DNA from: Ferruginibacter sp.
GTDB taxonomy: Bacteria > Bacteroidota > Bacteroidia > Chitinophagales > Chitinophagaceae
Length of the DNA stretch: 64,000 bases
Direction: 5' to 3'
Assembly: GCA_013141435.1 (NCBI GenBank)
Contig: JABFQZ010000003.1
Coordinates: 148,000 to 211,999 of the forward strand
The notes under the pieces are model-generated. The model was not told the DNA's origin, did not search any database, and saw only the letters and a program-made list of their open reading frames with translations. The position numbers and the translations under genes were made by a program. This document shows positions 18,562 to 27,935 of the stretch, in pieces (positions within the stretch are counted from its first letter, which is position 1; each line of letters starts with the position of its first letter).

Positions 18562-19872
18562 ATGTTAAAAGCAATTATAAATTTTTACAACCCCCAAAAA
18601 GAATTAAAATTAAAAGAATACAATTCCAGAGAATACATAAATAAACGGTGGGGAGTATTTGCAGCAGCCATATTAGGTTACAGCATATATTATGTATGTA
18701 GGTTAAGTTTTAGTATTGTAAAAAAACCAATAATTGATGCACATATTTTTTCTGAGTCTGAAGTTGGCATAATAGGATCGGCATTATTTTTTAGCTATGC
18801 AATAGGCAAAATGGTAAATGGCTTTATAGCTGATAGAGTAAATATTAGAAAGTTTTTTGCAACTGGCTTATTGGCATCAGCAGTAATTTGTAGTGCACTA
18901 GGTTTTACCCAAAACTTTGTATTATTTACATTTTTATGGGGCTTGTTAGGTTGGTTTCAAAGTATGGGTGCAGCACCTTGTGCAGTTGTTATTTCTCGAT
19001 GGTATAATAATGCACAAAGAGGTACTTACTATTCACTTTGGAGTGCAAGCCATAGTTTAGGCAAAGCAATTACTTATTGGATTATAGCTTTTGCAGTAGC
19101 CTCTTTTGGTTGGCAATGGGGTTTTTGGAGTGCAAGTATTATTGGTTTTGTTGGTGTAATAATAATTTTATTGCTAATGTACGATAGTCCGCAAAGTAGA
19201 GGTTTTGCTCCAATTATACAAACAGTACAACAAAAAACTGTAGGAAGTTTTCAAAAAGAAGTTTTTAAAAATAAAGCCGTATGGATATTGGCTTTTGCAA
19301 GTGCCTTAATGTATATAAGCCGTTATGCATTAGAAAGTTGGGGAGTATTTTATTTAGAAACAGAAAAACAATACAGCAATTTACAAGCAAGTTCAATATT
19401 ATCTATTAGTGCCATAACTGGTATTTTTGGCACAATTGTATCGGGCTTTGTATCCGATAAATTCTTTAAAGGAAGTAGAAATGTACCAGCACTTATTGCA
19501 GGTGTTTTAAATATTATATCGCTAATTATATTTTTATTTTTTCCAAAAAATATGTTTTTAGATTCCTTAAGTATGGCTATTTCTGGCTTTGCAATGGGTA
19601 TTTTAATAACTTTTGTAGGTGGACTTATGGCTGTAGATATTGTACCAAAACAAGCTACTGGTGCAGCATTGGGCTTAATTGGTATTTCTAGTTATATTGG
19701 TGCAGGTTTGCAAGATATAATTAGTGGTTATTTTATACAAAAAGGAAAAACCACTAGCCTAATTGGTAAAGTAAATTATGATTTTTCGCAAGTTGCATAT
19801 TTGTGGCTTGGCGCAGCAATTATTTCTGTAATTTTAGTTTTATTTGTTTGGAATTCAAAAACCAATGAATAG
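18562..19872 (+). CDS. MFS transporter of the organophosphate:phosphate antiporter (GlpT/UhpC-like) type
   Basis: This 436-residue inner-membrane protein has about twelve hydrophobic segments and the OPA-type N-terminus WGVFAAAILGYSIYYVCRLSFSIVKKPI (about 31-58). It also has GNGFIADR-like MVNGFIADRVNIRKF and WSASHSLGKAITYW. Family members exchange sugar phosphates or glycerol-3-phosphate for phosphate, or sense them. Its gene starts 17 bases upstream of a NagX-like acyltransferase gene and follows SusD, so import of an amino sugar or its phosphate is a reasonable inference. The actual substrate is not determined. Confidence 0.85.
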   Translation: MLKAIINFYNPQKELKLKEYNSREYINKRWGVFAAAILGYSIYYVCRLSFSIVKKPIIDAHIFSESEVGIIGSALFFSYAIGKMVNGFIADRVNIRKFFATGLLASAVICSALGFTQNFVLFTFLWGLLGWFQSMGAAPCAVVISRWYNNAQRGTYYSLWSASHSLGKAITYWIIAFAVASFGWQWGFWSASIIGFVGVIIILLLMYDSPQSRGFAPIIQTVQQKTVGSFQKEVFKNKAVWILAFASALMYISRYALESWGVFYLETEKQYSNLQASSILSISAITGIFGTIVSGFVSDKFFKGSRNVPALIAGVLNIISLIIFLFFPKNMFLDSLSMAISGFAMGILITFVGGLMAVDIVPKQATGAALGLIGISSYIGAGLQDIISGYFIQKGKTTSLIGKVNYDFSQVAYLWLGAAIISVILVLFVWNSKTNE

Positions 19873-19889
19873 TAACTAAATTTTACTTT

Positions 19890-21074
19890 ATGAACCAACG
19901 TTTTTTTTCGCTAGATGTATTTAGAGGCGCTACGGTTGCGCTTATGATTTTAGTAAATAATCCTGGTAGTTGGGCTCATATTTATTCGCCATTAGAGCAT
20001 GCAACTTGGCATGGCTGCACACCTACCGATTTGGTTTTCCCGTTTTTTTTATTTGCTGTAGGCAATGCCATGGCTTTTGTAATGCCAAAATTAGAAGCTG
20101 CAGGTGAAACTTTTTTTTGGAAAAAAATTATTAAAAGAACAGCTCTCATTTTTGGTATAGGCATTTTATTAAATTGGTTTCCTTTTTTCTTTTACGAAAA
20201 TGATATGCTTGTTTTAAAAACATGGAGCCACTCATCTATAAATAATAAAGGCGAAATATTTGGAATACGAATATTTGGTGTACTACAACGTATTGCTATT
20301 TGTTACTTTTTTGCATCGGTAATTGTACATTATTTTAAAGTAAGAGGCGCATTTGTTTTTAGTGCATTTTTATTATTGGGGTATTGGTTTCTTTGCTTGG
20401 CAGCAAGCCCAACCAATTCGTTTAGTCTTGCAGGTTGGTTTGGTACCAATATTGATGTAAATATTTTAGGCAATAAGCATGTGTATCATGGCGAGGGTAT
20501 TGCTTTTGACCCCGAAGGGCTAATGAGTACTTTTGCAGCTATTGTACAAGTAATATTTGGTTATTTAATTGGTAACTATATTATACAAAAAGGTAAAACA
20601 CACGAAATGCTTAATGGCTTATTTGTAACTGCTTGTATTTTAATTGTAACTGGTTTAGCTTGGAGTATGGTTTTTCCGCTAAACAAAAAAATATGGACAA
20701 GCTCCTACACCATTTATACAACAGGTCTTGCAATTTTGGTTTTATCTATACTTATTTACCTAATAGAATTTAAAAATATTAAAGGAACTTGGAGCAATTT
20801 TTTTGATGTATTTGGTAAAAACGCTTTGTTTATTTTTGTACTTAGTGGTGCATTACCAAGGTTATTGGGTTTAATAAGAATTGCCAATGGAATAACAATC
20901 GATGGAAAGCAAAAATTCCTTACGCCCTTTGCTTGGTTTTATGAACATATTTGTAAACCAATTTTACCAGCAGAGCCTCGGCTTGGTTCGTTTATTTATG
21001 CCTTATTTTTTATAACAATGATGTGGTTTTTTGCTTGGTTATTAAATAAAAAGAAAATTTATATAAAAGTGTAA
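19890..21074 (+). CDS. NagX/HGSNAT-like membrane acyltransferase (DUF5009 family)
   Basis: This 394-residue polytopic protein opens with QRFFSLDVFRGATVALMILVNNPGSW and HATWHGCTPTDLVFPFFLFAVGNAMAF. This is the signature of the family that includes heparan-alpha-glucosaminide N-acetyltransferase and bacterial NagX. The histidine in THATWHGCTPTDL-like context corresponds to the conserved acetyl-acceptor region. About ten membrane helices follow. Human members transfer acetyl groups across the membrane to glucosamine ends; bacterial members occur in N-acetylglucosamine or chitin utilisation loci. The gene is 17 bases after the OPA transporter and downstream of SusCD, fitting processing of imported amino sugars. 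Confidence 0.85.
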   Translation: MNQRFFSLDVFRGATVALMILVNNPGSWAHIYSPLEHATWHGCTPTDLVFPFFLFAVGNAMAFVMPKLEAAGETFFWKKIIKRTALIFGIGILLNWFPFFFYENDMLVLKTWSHSSINNKGEIFGIRIFGVLQRIAICYFFASVIVHYFKVRGAFVFSAFLLLGYWFLCLAASPTNSFSLAGWFGTNIDVNILGNKHVYHGEGIAFDPEGLMSTFAAIVQVIFGYLIGNYIIQKGKTHEMLNGLFVTACILIVTGLAWSMVFPLNKKIWTSSYTIYTTGLAILVLSILIYLIEFKNIKGTWSNFFDVFGKNALFIFVLSGALPRLLGLIRIANGITIDGKQKFLTPFAWFYEHICKPILPAEPRLGSFIYALFFITMMWFFAWLLNKKKIYIKV

Positions 21075-21135
21075 TCTTTTTAAAAATTAAAAAAACAATA
21101 CTCAATAACCCTCATTTGAGAGTATAAAATACATT

Positions 21136-21167
21136 AAAAAACCACCCAAATAGGTGGTTTTTATTTT
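21136..21167. terminator. Bidirectional terminator between convergent genes
   Basis: A 10-base stem (AAAAACCACC at 21136-21145 and its complement at 21153-21162) has a short loop and T-rich flanks on both strands. It lies between the acyltransferase gene (plus) and the DsbA-like gene (minus). Confidence 0.85.
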
Positions 21168-21171
21168 AAAT

Positions 21172-21933
21172 TTATGCTCTTTGTTTTACTTTAGCTTTAG
21201 GCTTTGCTGAAGCTGTTTTAACTTCAATTTTTTTGGCAACTTTTGCAACTTTAGGTGCTACTGTTTTTACAATTTCTTTTTTAGTTTTAGGAGGTTTTAC
21301 TGCTCCTTTTGCAGGATATTTTAAAGCTACTTTGGTTTCTACGACTTCTTCTTCATCCATTACAACCGGCACAACTTTTGTAACTTTAGGTTTTTTCTTT
21401 ACATTTTTTATAGCTTCTTCAATACCTTTTTTTATATCTTCATAAGTGTTTTTTTCTACCCTTTCGCCATTTACAAAAAAAGTAGGTACTGTTTTTACTC
21501 CACGGTTTATTCCTTCTCTTAAATCGCCTTGTACTTGCCAGCCATAAGTAGCATTTACTAAATCGTCTAAAAAACGTTTGTTATTTACACCTGCTTCTTT
21601 GCTATACAATTTTAAGCTAGTTGTACCAAGGTTTTTTCTGTTGGCAAACAATATGTTGTGCATTTCCCAAAACTTACCTTCTTGCCCAGTAGCTACAGCA
21701 GCTTCGCCAGCTTTTAAGCTACGTTGGTGTATATTTGTAAGCGGAAAATGTCTAAAATTAAAACGAATAACACCATCATATTCTATCAGGAGTTTTTTTA
21801 CAATTTCATTAGCGTTAGCACATACTTCGCTTTCATATTCTCCAAATTCTTCTAAAGTTATTTCTGCTTTCGCATTTCCTACAAATATATCTCTTGGTTC
21901 TATTATCTCTACTACTTCTTTTTTAAATGCCAT
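21172..21933 (-). CDS. DsbA-family thioredoxin-fold protein with a single active-site Cys and a basic tail
   Basis: This 253-residue protein has a DsbA/thioredoxin_4-like fold: FGEYESEVCANANEIVKKL (about 30-48), FRHFPLTNIHQRSLKAGEAAVATG (about 60-83), EGKFWEMHNILF and a cis-Pro loop VKTVPTFFVNGE (about 146-157). Relatives have CPYC at the active site; here the first Cys is Ser (S35, SEVC) and only C38 remains. There is no signal peptide, so it is probably cytoplasmic. Residues about 175-253 form a Lys/Ala/Pro/Val-rich tail like histone H1-type or nucleic-acid-binding tails. A classical disulfide oxidase role is unlikely. A reductase, glutathione-linked or structural role is open. Confidence 0.82.
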   Translation of the reverse strand: MAFKKEVVEIIEPRDIFVGNAKAEITLEEFGEYESEVCANANEIVKKLLIEYDGVIRFNFRHFPLTNIHQRSLKAGEAAVATGQEGKFWEMHNILFANRKNLGTTSLKLYSKEAGVNNKRFLDDLVNATYGWQVQGDLREGINRGVKTVPTFFVNGERVEKNTYEDIKKGIEEAIKNVKKKPKVTKVVPVVMDEEEVVETKVALKYPAKGAVKPPKTKKEIVKTVAPKVAKVAKKIEVKTASAKPKAKVKQRA

Positions 21934-22138
21934 TTTAGTGCTGTTTTCTACAAATTGCTTTGTAGGTTATTTTACATTGATTATTAATGCTTTACATATT
22001 AAAAATGTAAAGAATTGCTACAAATATACATCATTTTTTCCAAATTATTGCAACCATTTATCTAAAATGTTAAATAATAGCAACTAAAGTATTAATTATC
22101 AACAAGTAACAATTTGTTAGTGTTTTGTTAAGACTCTA

Positions 22139-24736
22139 CTAAGTCTTATTATTCCTAAAAACTACTGTTCCGTCAAAAACATCTACCATTACTGGTATTG
22201 TTTTATCAATTTCACCACTTAAAATCTTTTTACTTAATTGGTTTACTATTTGTTTTTGAATTAATCTTTTTAATGGTCTTGCCCCAAATTGTGGGTCGTA
22301 GCCATTTTCAACTAAGTAATCTAAAGCATAATCAGTAAATTGTAAATCTATTCCGTTTTGTAGCACTAGTTTTTTCAGCCCATTTAGCTGAATAGAAATA
22401 ATTCCTTTTATCTCTTTTTTCATCAGTGGTTGAAACATTATTACTTCATCAATTCTATTCAAAAACTCTGGTCTAATAGTTTTTCTCAACAATTCCAAAA
22501 CCTCATCTTTTGTTTTATCTACAATTTCATCTTTGTTTATTTCATTTACAGCTTCAAAATTATCTTGTATAATTTGGCTTCCCATATTACTTGTCATAAT
22601 AATAATGGTGTTTTTAAAATTTACAACCCTTCCTTTGTTATCTGTAAGTCGGCCATCATCTAGCACTTGTAGCAAAACATTGTACACATCTGGGTGTGCT
22701 TTTTCAATTTCGTCTAGCAATACTACCGAGTATGGTTTTCTTCTTACAGCCTCAGTAAGTTGTCCGCCTTCATCATATCCTACATAACCCGGTGGTGCAC
22801 CTACTAGCCTACTTACACTATGTTTTTCTTGATATTCGCTCATATCTATTCTAGTCATCATGCCTTCATCGTCAAACAAATATTCGGCTAATGCTTTGGC
22901 CAATTCTGTTTTACCTACACCAGTTGTACCCAAAAAAATAAACGACCCTATCGGTTTACTTACATCTTGCAAACCTGCACGGCTGCGGCGTATAGCATCG
23001 CTTACGGCTTCTATTGCTTCCTCTTGCCCTACTACCCTTTTGTGCAATTCATCTTCTAGGTTCAATAATTTTTCTCTTTCGCTTTGTAGCATTTTATTTA
23101 CAGGTATGCCAGTAGCTTTAGCTACACTTTCGGCTATATCTTCGGCATCTACTTCTTCTTTAAGCAATCTCCTTTCCGATAATTCATCAAGTTTTTTTAA
23201 AAGTTCTACATTAGTTTCCTCTTGCTCTTTCATTTTACCATAGCGTATTTCAGCTACTTTACCATAATCTCCATTACGTTCGGCTTGCTCGGCTTGCACC
23301 TTTAGGTCTTCTATACTTGCTTTGCCATTTTGTATAAGTTCTACCAATTCTTTTTCTTCTTTCCACTTGGCTTTGTAAGTATCTCTATTTACCGATAGGT
23401 TAGCTATTTCGGTATTTAATCCTTTCAATTTGCTTTCGTCTTTTTCTCTTTTTATGGCTTCTCTTTCTATTTCTAATTGCCTAATTTGCCTTTCAAGTTT
23501 ATCCAATTCTTCGGGCATCGAGTTCATTTCTATCCTAAGTTTAGCCGCACTTTCATCCATCAAATCTATAGCTTTATCTGGCAAAAAACGGTCGGTCATG
23601 TACCTATTGCTCAGCTCTACAGCAGCAATAATAGCCTCATCTTTTATGCGAATATGGTGGTAGGTTTCGTATCGCTCCTTTAAGCCACGCAATATCGAAA
23701 TGGCATCTTCAATCGTAGGCTCATCTATCATTACTTTTTGAAAACGCCTTTCCAAAGCTTTATCTTTTTCAAAATATTTTTGGTACTCATTTAAAGTTGT
23801 AGCACCTACTGCACGCAACTCTCCTCTTGCCAAAGCAGGTTTCAAAATATTTGCCGCATCCATAGCACCATCGCCACCACCAGCACCCACAAGTGTATGT
23901 ATTTCATCAATAAACAAAATTATTTCGCCATTGGCAGCTGTTACTTCTTTTACCACCGATTTTAAACGCTCTTCAAACTCTCCTTTGTATTTTGCACCAG
24001 CTATAAGTTGCCCCATATCTAATGCAAAAATCACTTTCGATTTTATATTTTCGGGCACATCGCCATTTACAATACGCATAGCCAAACCCTCTGCTATGGC
24101 TGTTTTGCCCACACCAGGCTCACCTACCAATATGGGGTTGTTTTTTGTACGCCTACTCAGTATATGCAAGGTTCTTCGTATTTCTTCATCTCTGCCAATT
24201 ACAGGATCTAGCTTGCCTGCTCTTGCCATTTCATTTAAGTTTTTTGCATATTTATTTAATGCATTAAACTGTGTTTCTTGTGTAGCACTATTTATGGTTT
24301 CGCCTTTTCTAAATTCTTTTATAGATGCTATAAGCCCTTTTTCGGTAAGCCCAGCATCTTTCAATAATTTGGCAGCATCATCATTACCTTGTAGCAAAGC
24401 AAGTAGCAAATGCTCTGGAGTTATAAACTCATCGCCAAAAGTTTTTAGTACTGCATCGGCACGCATTAAAACATTATTTGCCTCTCTACCCATAGTTTGG
24501 GCAGGCTCGCCACTTACTGTTGGAAGCTTTTTTATAAGCTCCTCTAGCTTAGTATTTACAAGGTTTATTGTTACATTATTTTTCTTTAGCAAATAATCTA
24601 CAGCCGAGTCTTCGGCATCTATCAATGCTTTTAATACATGCTCGGTTTCTATAGTTGGGTTTTTATAACTATAGGCAATTTGCTGTGCTTGTTGCAAAGC
24701 TTCGCTTGCATTTATGGTTAGGTTATTTTTACTCAT
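22139..24736 (-). CDS. clpB: ClpB ATP-dependent disaggregase
   Basis: This 865-residue AAA+ chaperone has an N-terminal Clp repeat domain (about 1-145), AAA-1 with Walker A GEPGVGKT (about 204-211) and Walker B ILFIDEIHTLVGAG, and the coiled-coil middle domain (about 395-530) that distinguishes ClpB from ClpA/C. AAA-2 has Walker A GTTGVGKTELAKALAEYLF (about 605), and the C-terminal domain contains GYDPQFGARPLKRLIQ. Length is normal for ClpB. It resolubilises aggregated proteins with DnaK. A long ORF antisense to it (23931-24596) is a shadow. No CIRCE or known heat-shock operator was recognised in the 100 bases upstream of its start. Confidence 0.98.
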   Translation of the reverse strand: MSKNNLTINASEALQQAQQIAYSYKNPTIETEHVLKALIDAEDSAVDYLLKKNNVTINLVNTKLEELIKKLPTVSGEPAQTMGREANNVLMRADAVLKTFGDEFITPEHLLLALLQGNDDAAKLLKDAGLTEKGLIASIKEFRKGETINSATQETQFNALNKYAKNLNEMARAGKLDPVIGRDEEIRRTLHILSRRTKNNPILVGEPGVGKTAIAEGLAMRIVNGDVPENIKSKVIFALDMGQLIAGAKYKGEFEERLKSVVKEVTAANGEIILFIDEIHTLVGAGGGDGAMDAANILKPALARGELRAVGATTLNEYQKYFEKDKALERRFQKVMIDEPTIEDAISILRGLKERYETYHHIRIKDEAIIAAVELSNRYMTDRFLPDKAIDLMDESAAKLRIEMNSMPEELDKLERQIRQLEIEREAIKREKDESKLKGLNTEIANLSVNRDTYKAKWKEEKELVELIQNGKASIEDLKVQAEQAERNGDYGKVAEIRYGKMKEQEETNVELLKKLDELSERRLLKEEVDAEDIAESVAKATGIPVNKMLQSEREKLLNLEDELHKRVVGQEEAIEAVSDAIRRSRAGLQDVSKPIGSFIFLGTTGVGKTELAKALAEYLFDDEGMMTRIDMSEYQEKHSVSRLVGAPPGYVGYDEGGQLTEAVRRKPYSVVLLDEIEKAHPDVYNVLLQVLDDGRLTDNKGRVVNFKNTIIIMTSNMGSQIIQDNFEAVNEINKDEIVDKTKDEVLELLRKTIRPEFLNRIDEVIMFQPLMKKEIKGIISIQLNGLKKLVLQNGIDLQFTDYALDYLVENGYDPQFGARPLKRLIQKQIVNQLSKKILSGEIDKTIPVMVDVFDGTVVFRNNKT

Positions 24737-25204
24737 GATTATTAAATGTAAACCCCGTTGGGTTTTGTTGTTATAAATACTTTTTCTTTTTTTTATTAAT
24801 TTTTGAGCTATGTACTACTGCTCTTTTTTCAGCATTTGTATGGGCTATACGTTACAATCTTTTTTGCTCCGCCTTTTTGCGGACAAAAAAGTATTTTCAC
24901 TTCTATCCCGCAGCCCTTCAACTTCAAATCATTTTTCGGCATTTATTGTGTTATACATTAAACTAGTTTAACCAAATTATGTGGTAAGTACACATTCTAT
25001 TTTACTTATTGTAAGTTAATTATTATGGCTCAGCTTCTAAAATATCGTTTTATACTTAATACCAAGAAATTTGGCTATTTAACATTGTACAAATTTGAAA
25101 CCAATAAAAATTCATGTTTTTTTGGCAGAGAAGGATAGTTAAAACTGCCGTCTTTACAGTGTTTTGGAGTATTAACTGCAATTATAGCAAGATAAAAAAT
25201 AAAA
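24737..25204. other. 468-base intergenic region without a convincing gene
   Basis: This gap lies upstream of clpB and downstream of the GT9 gene, both on the minus strand. It should therefore contain the clpB promoter. Apart from the palindromic repeat at 24841-24918, I see AT-rich sequence with stops in all frames. No motif matching the Bacteroidota consensus promoter was found by eye. Confidence 0.5.
24841..24918. repeat. REP-like imperfect palindrome
   Basis: The centre is a hairpin made of TTTTTTGCTCCGC, a short T-rich loop and GCGGACAAAAAA. The flanks carry GGGCT on the left and its complement AGCCC on the right, so the palindrome spans the whole segment imperfectly. This form is typical of repetitive extragenic palindromes. 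Copy number in the genome cannot be judged from one window. Confidence 0.5.
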
Positions 25205-26233
25205 TCAACCCAAAACTTGTTGCACTTTTTCTACAACCATAGCAGGGGTAATATTTTGCATACAACCAGCAGCACCATGCACAGGGCAAAGTTTATTGCC
25301 AAATACCGACGATGGGCGGCATGGCATATTTATTTGTACCATATTTGTATTGGATTGTGCCCAACCACCAAAGCCAGCGTAAGCATGAGTGCCTCCCCAA
25401 ATAGATACTACAGGTACATTATACAAAGAGGCTAAATGCATGTTTGCCGAGTCCATACTAACCATTACATCTAATTGAGATATAATATTTAACTCATCTG
25501 CAAAAGAATATTTGCCAGTTATTATATAAAAATTTGGTTGGTTTAAAAATTCACTGCCCAACAATTCCAACTCATTGGCAGCGGCAAATAAAAATAATTT
25601 GTTGGAAGCATTCATCAATAAAAGTTGAACAACATTTTCCATTTTTTTAATAGGATACATTTTGGCGTTATGTTTTGCAAAGGGTGCAATACCTATTAGT
25701 TTTTCGTTGCCTGCTTTTTTAAAAGGTAGCAATTCTATTTTTGGTTGCAAATACGAAAAGCCTATTTTTTCATTTAATATTACTGTGCAATGTATTTTTC
25801 TAAAAACATCTGCATATCTTTCTACCATTGGTTTTAAGCTAATAAAAACTTTATTTTTAGCTCTTGTAAGTGCTTGTTTTTCTTTTCTACCTTTATCTAA
25901 AACTGCTGTATTTTTACTTGCACAAAATTGTCTAATAATTTTTGTACGCAATACATTGTGTAAGTCGGCAATGGCATCAAAAGCTATATTTTTTTTTAGA
26001 AATTTACTAAGCTTATACAATCCAAAAATACCATTATACAATTTTAAATTTATGCCTACAAAATGTAATCTATCAATGTTTTCAAAAAAAGGTTTTACAA
26101 AATTTGTAGATACAAAAGTTATTTGCAATGCAGGGTTTTGTGCCAATACATTTTTTAGCACAGGCACAATCATTGCAATATCGCCCAATGCCGAAAACCT
26201 AATGGCAAGTATGTGTTTGGGTGTTGTTTGCAT
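25205..26233 (-). CDS. Glycosyltransferase family 9 (heptosyltransferase-like)
   Basis: This 342-residue protein begins ILAIRFSALGDIAMIVPVLKNVL (about 7-29), the GT9 N-terminal signature. It ends with the sugar-nucleotide region SQLDVMVSMDSANMHLASLYNVPVVSIWGGTHAYAGFGG (about 257-296). Family members transfer heptose (or another sugar) from an ADP-sugar onto LPS core on the cytoplasmic face of the inner membrane. The gene starts 2 bases after a DUF4254 gene, and a second GT9 lies beyond it. A three-gene envelope-glycan unit is likely. The exact sugar is not determinable. Confidence 0.88.
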   Translation of the reverse strand: MQTTPKHILAIRFSALGDIAMIVPVLKNVLAQNPALQITFVSTNFVKPFFENIDRLHFVGINLKLYNGIFGLYKLSKFLKKNIAFDAIADLHNVLRTKIIRQFCASKNTAVLDKGRKEKQALTRAKNKVFISLKPMVERYADVFRKIHCTVILNEKIGFSYLQPKIELLPFKKAGNEKLIGIAPFAKHNAKMYPIKKMENVVQLLLMNASNKLFLFAAANELELLGSEFLNQPNFYIITGKYSFADELNIISQLDVMVSMDSANMHLASLYNVPVVSIWGGTHAYAGFGGWAQSNTNMVQINMPCRPSSVFGNKLCPVHGAAGCMQNITPAMVVEKVQQVLG

Positions 26234-26235
26234 TA

Positions 26236-26844
26236 TTATTTTTTGTTGTACAACACAGGGTTCAATGTTTCGTCGTTATACATTTTCATTTGTTTGTACA
26301 ACTTCATATATTTTTTTCCACTAGCAATATCATCTATCAGTTGAGTAATAGCGGTACACATATCGGCTCTTTGTGTAAGCAAAATATCTAATTTTTTTTG
26401 GCAAGTATCTCTATGAGCATCAGTAGCCGAAATTCGTTCTGCCTCTATTTGCATGTGATAAATTTTTAATTCTAATATCGATAACCTATCAATAGCCCAA
26501 GCTGGAGTTTCGGTATTAAAACTGGCACCAGCAATGGTTTCTACAGTATTGTATTTGTTGTAAAACCATCCATCTATAAACTCTACCAAATCGGTTCTGT
26601 GTTGGTTAGATGCATCAATTCTTCGTTTTATAGCCAATACTTCTTGCGCCGATATTTCGGGGCTTCTTATAATATCTTCTAAATGCCACTGTACTGTATC
26701 TACCCAGTTTTTTAAAAATAACAAATGCTCAAATGTATCTTTTGCATAAGGGTTTTCAATAACCACATTTACATCATCTTTTACATGAAATTGGTTTATA
26801 CTTTGTTGAAATATTTTTACCCAGTTTTGTACTTCCATATTCAT
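26236..26844 (-). CDS. DUF4254 protein between two GT9 genes
   Basis: This 202-residue protein has the DUF4254 layout: KDTFEHLLFLKNWVDTVQWHLEDIIR (about 55-80), IKRRIDASNQHRTDLVEFID (about 92-111) and SILELKIYHMQIEAER (about 142-157). It is predicted all-helical, soluble and without a signal peptide. Function is unknown. Its gene is spaced 8 bases from one GT9 and 2 bases from another, which indicates cotranscription and a role in the same LPS-core or glycan step, perhaps as a partner protein or enzyme of sugar supply (inference). Confidence 0.85.
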   Translation of the reverse strand: MNMEVQNWVKIFQQSINQFHVKDDVNVVIENPYAKDTFEHLLFLKNWVDTVQWHLEDIIRSPEISAQEVLAIKRRIDASNQHRTDLVEFIDGWFYNKYNTVETIAGASFNTETPAWAIDRLSILELKIYHMQIEAERISATDAHRDTCQKKLDILLTQRADMCTAITQLIDDIASGKKYMKLYKQMKMYNDETLNPVLYNKK

Positions 26845-26852
26845 TGTATTTT

Positions 26853-27863
26853 CTAGTATATTAAATTAATTTGTGATAGCAATTCGTTTATATCTATTTT
26901 TTGCATGCAATTAAAATGCTTTTTAGGGCAAGTACTAAAACCCACTTCGCTACAAGGTTGGCATTGCAAATTTAAAGTGATATTTGCAAACGTTTGCTTT
27001 TGTTGTTTTTGCAAAAAATTTTGGCCATAAAAAGGTTCGGCTCCAAATTTTGAAGAGTTGCTACCCCACAAGGCTACAATAGGTTTTTTAAATGCGCAAG
27101 CTATGTACATCAATTCGTTTACATTACCAATTACCACTTTTGCTTTTTGTATAATATTTGCTATTTCGCCATGGTTAAATTTGCCACAAGCATTATAAAT
27201 TTTGATGGTATCTTGTGCTGCTATTTGTGCGCCTGCAAGCATATCTTCTCTGTTGCCTACGATAATAATGGGATGTTTTAATTTATTGCACAGTTCAATA
27301 CATTTTTGAATTGGCATGCGGTTGGTAAAATTTTTACCAGCAATATTTAATACATAATATCCAGCCGAATGTGCTGTAGGTAGGTCATCTACTGGCACTT
27401 CATCATTTTTAGCAATAAAAAAATCTAAGCCTTCGCCATCATCTTTTACATGTAAGGGTAATACTGTATCAAAAAAACGATGTACTACATGCTTGTTAGG
27501 AAATAAATTAATTTTTAATAGGGTAAGCAATTTATTTTTTAATGAAAATGATTTTGCAGAGTATGTTTTTACATTGAGCACTTTTATTAATTTCTTGCTT
27601 TCGTTATTACATTCTAAATCTATAATGTAATCATAACTTTCGGGCAAAAGTTGTTTAATGGTATGGTCTAAAAAATTATCGAAAAAATAAAACTTATCAA
27701 TATATGGGTTATAATCTGTAGCTCTTTTACAATCTGTATTAGATAAAAAATGAAGCTCTACATTAGGTATTTGTTTTTTTACACAACGAATTATAGGGCT
27801 AGCAAGCACAATATTTGCTATAGTTGATAAACGTATTATTAGTATTTTTTTATTTTGAATCAC
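26853..27863 (-). CDS. Glycosyltransferase family 9 (heptosyltransferase-like), second copy
   Basis: This 336-residue protein begins KILIIRLSTIANIVLASPIIRCVKKQIPNVELHFL (about 5-39) and ends AKVVIGNVNELMYIACAFKKPIVALWGSNSSKFGAEPF (about 237-274), matching GT9. A cysteine-rich C-terminal piece (CQPCSEVGFSTCPKKHFNCM, about 305-324) is common in these enzymes in Bacteroidota. It probably adds a different core sugar from the partner GT9. Clustered with DUF4254 on the minus strand. Confidence 0.87.
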   Translation of the reverse strand: MIQNKKILIIRLSTIANIVLASPIIRCVKKQIPNVELHFLSNTDCKRATDYNPYIDKFYFFDNFLDHTIKQLLPESYDYIIDLECNNESKKLIKVLNVKTYSAKSFSLKNKLLTLLKINLFPNKHVVHRFFDTVLPLHVKDDGEGLDFFIAKNDEVPVDDLPTAHSAGYYVLNIAGKNFTNRMPIQKCIELCNKLKHPIIIVGNREDMLAGAQIAAQDTIKIYNACGKFNHGEIANIIQKAKVVIGNVNELMYIACAFKKPIVALWGSNSSKFGAEPFYGQNFLQKQQKQTFANITLNLQCQPCSEVGFSTCPKKHFNCMQKIDINELLSQINLIY

Positions 27864-27935
27864 AATTAAAAAAAGTAAAAAAGTTAAACATTAAAATTTT
27901 TCAAAAAAAATAATAAATGCAATTAAAATTAAATA

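Noticed and set aside
23931..24596. 221-codon plus-strand ORF
   Set aside because: Exactly antisense to clpB; Ser/Pro/Phe-rich composition typical of a shadow frame and no recognisable motif.
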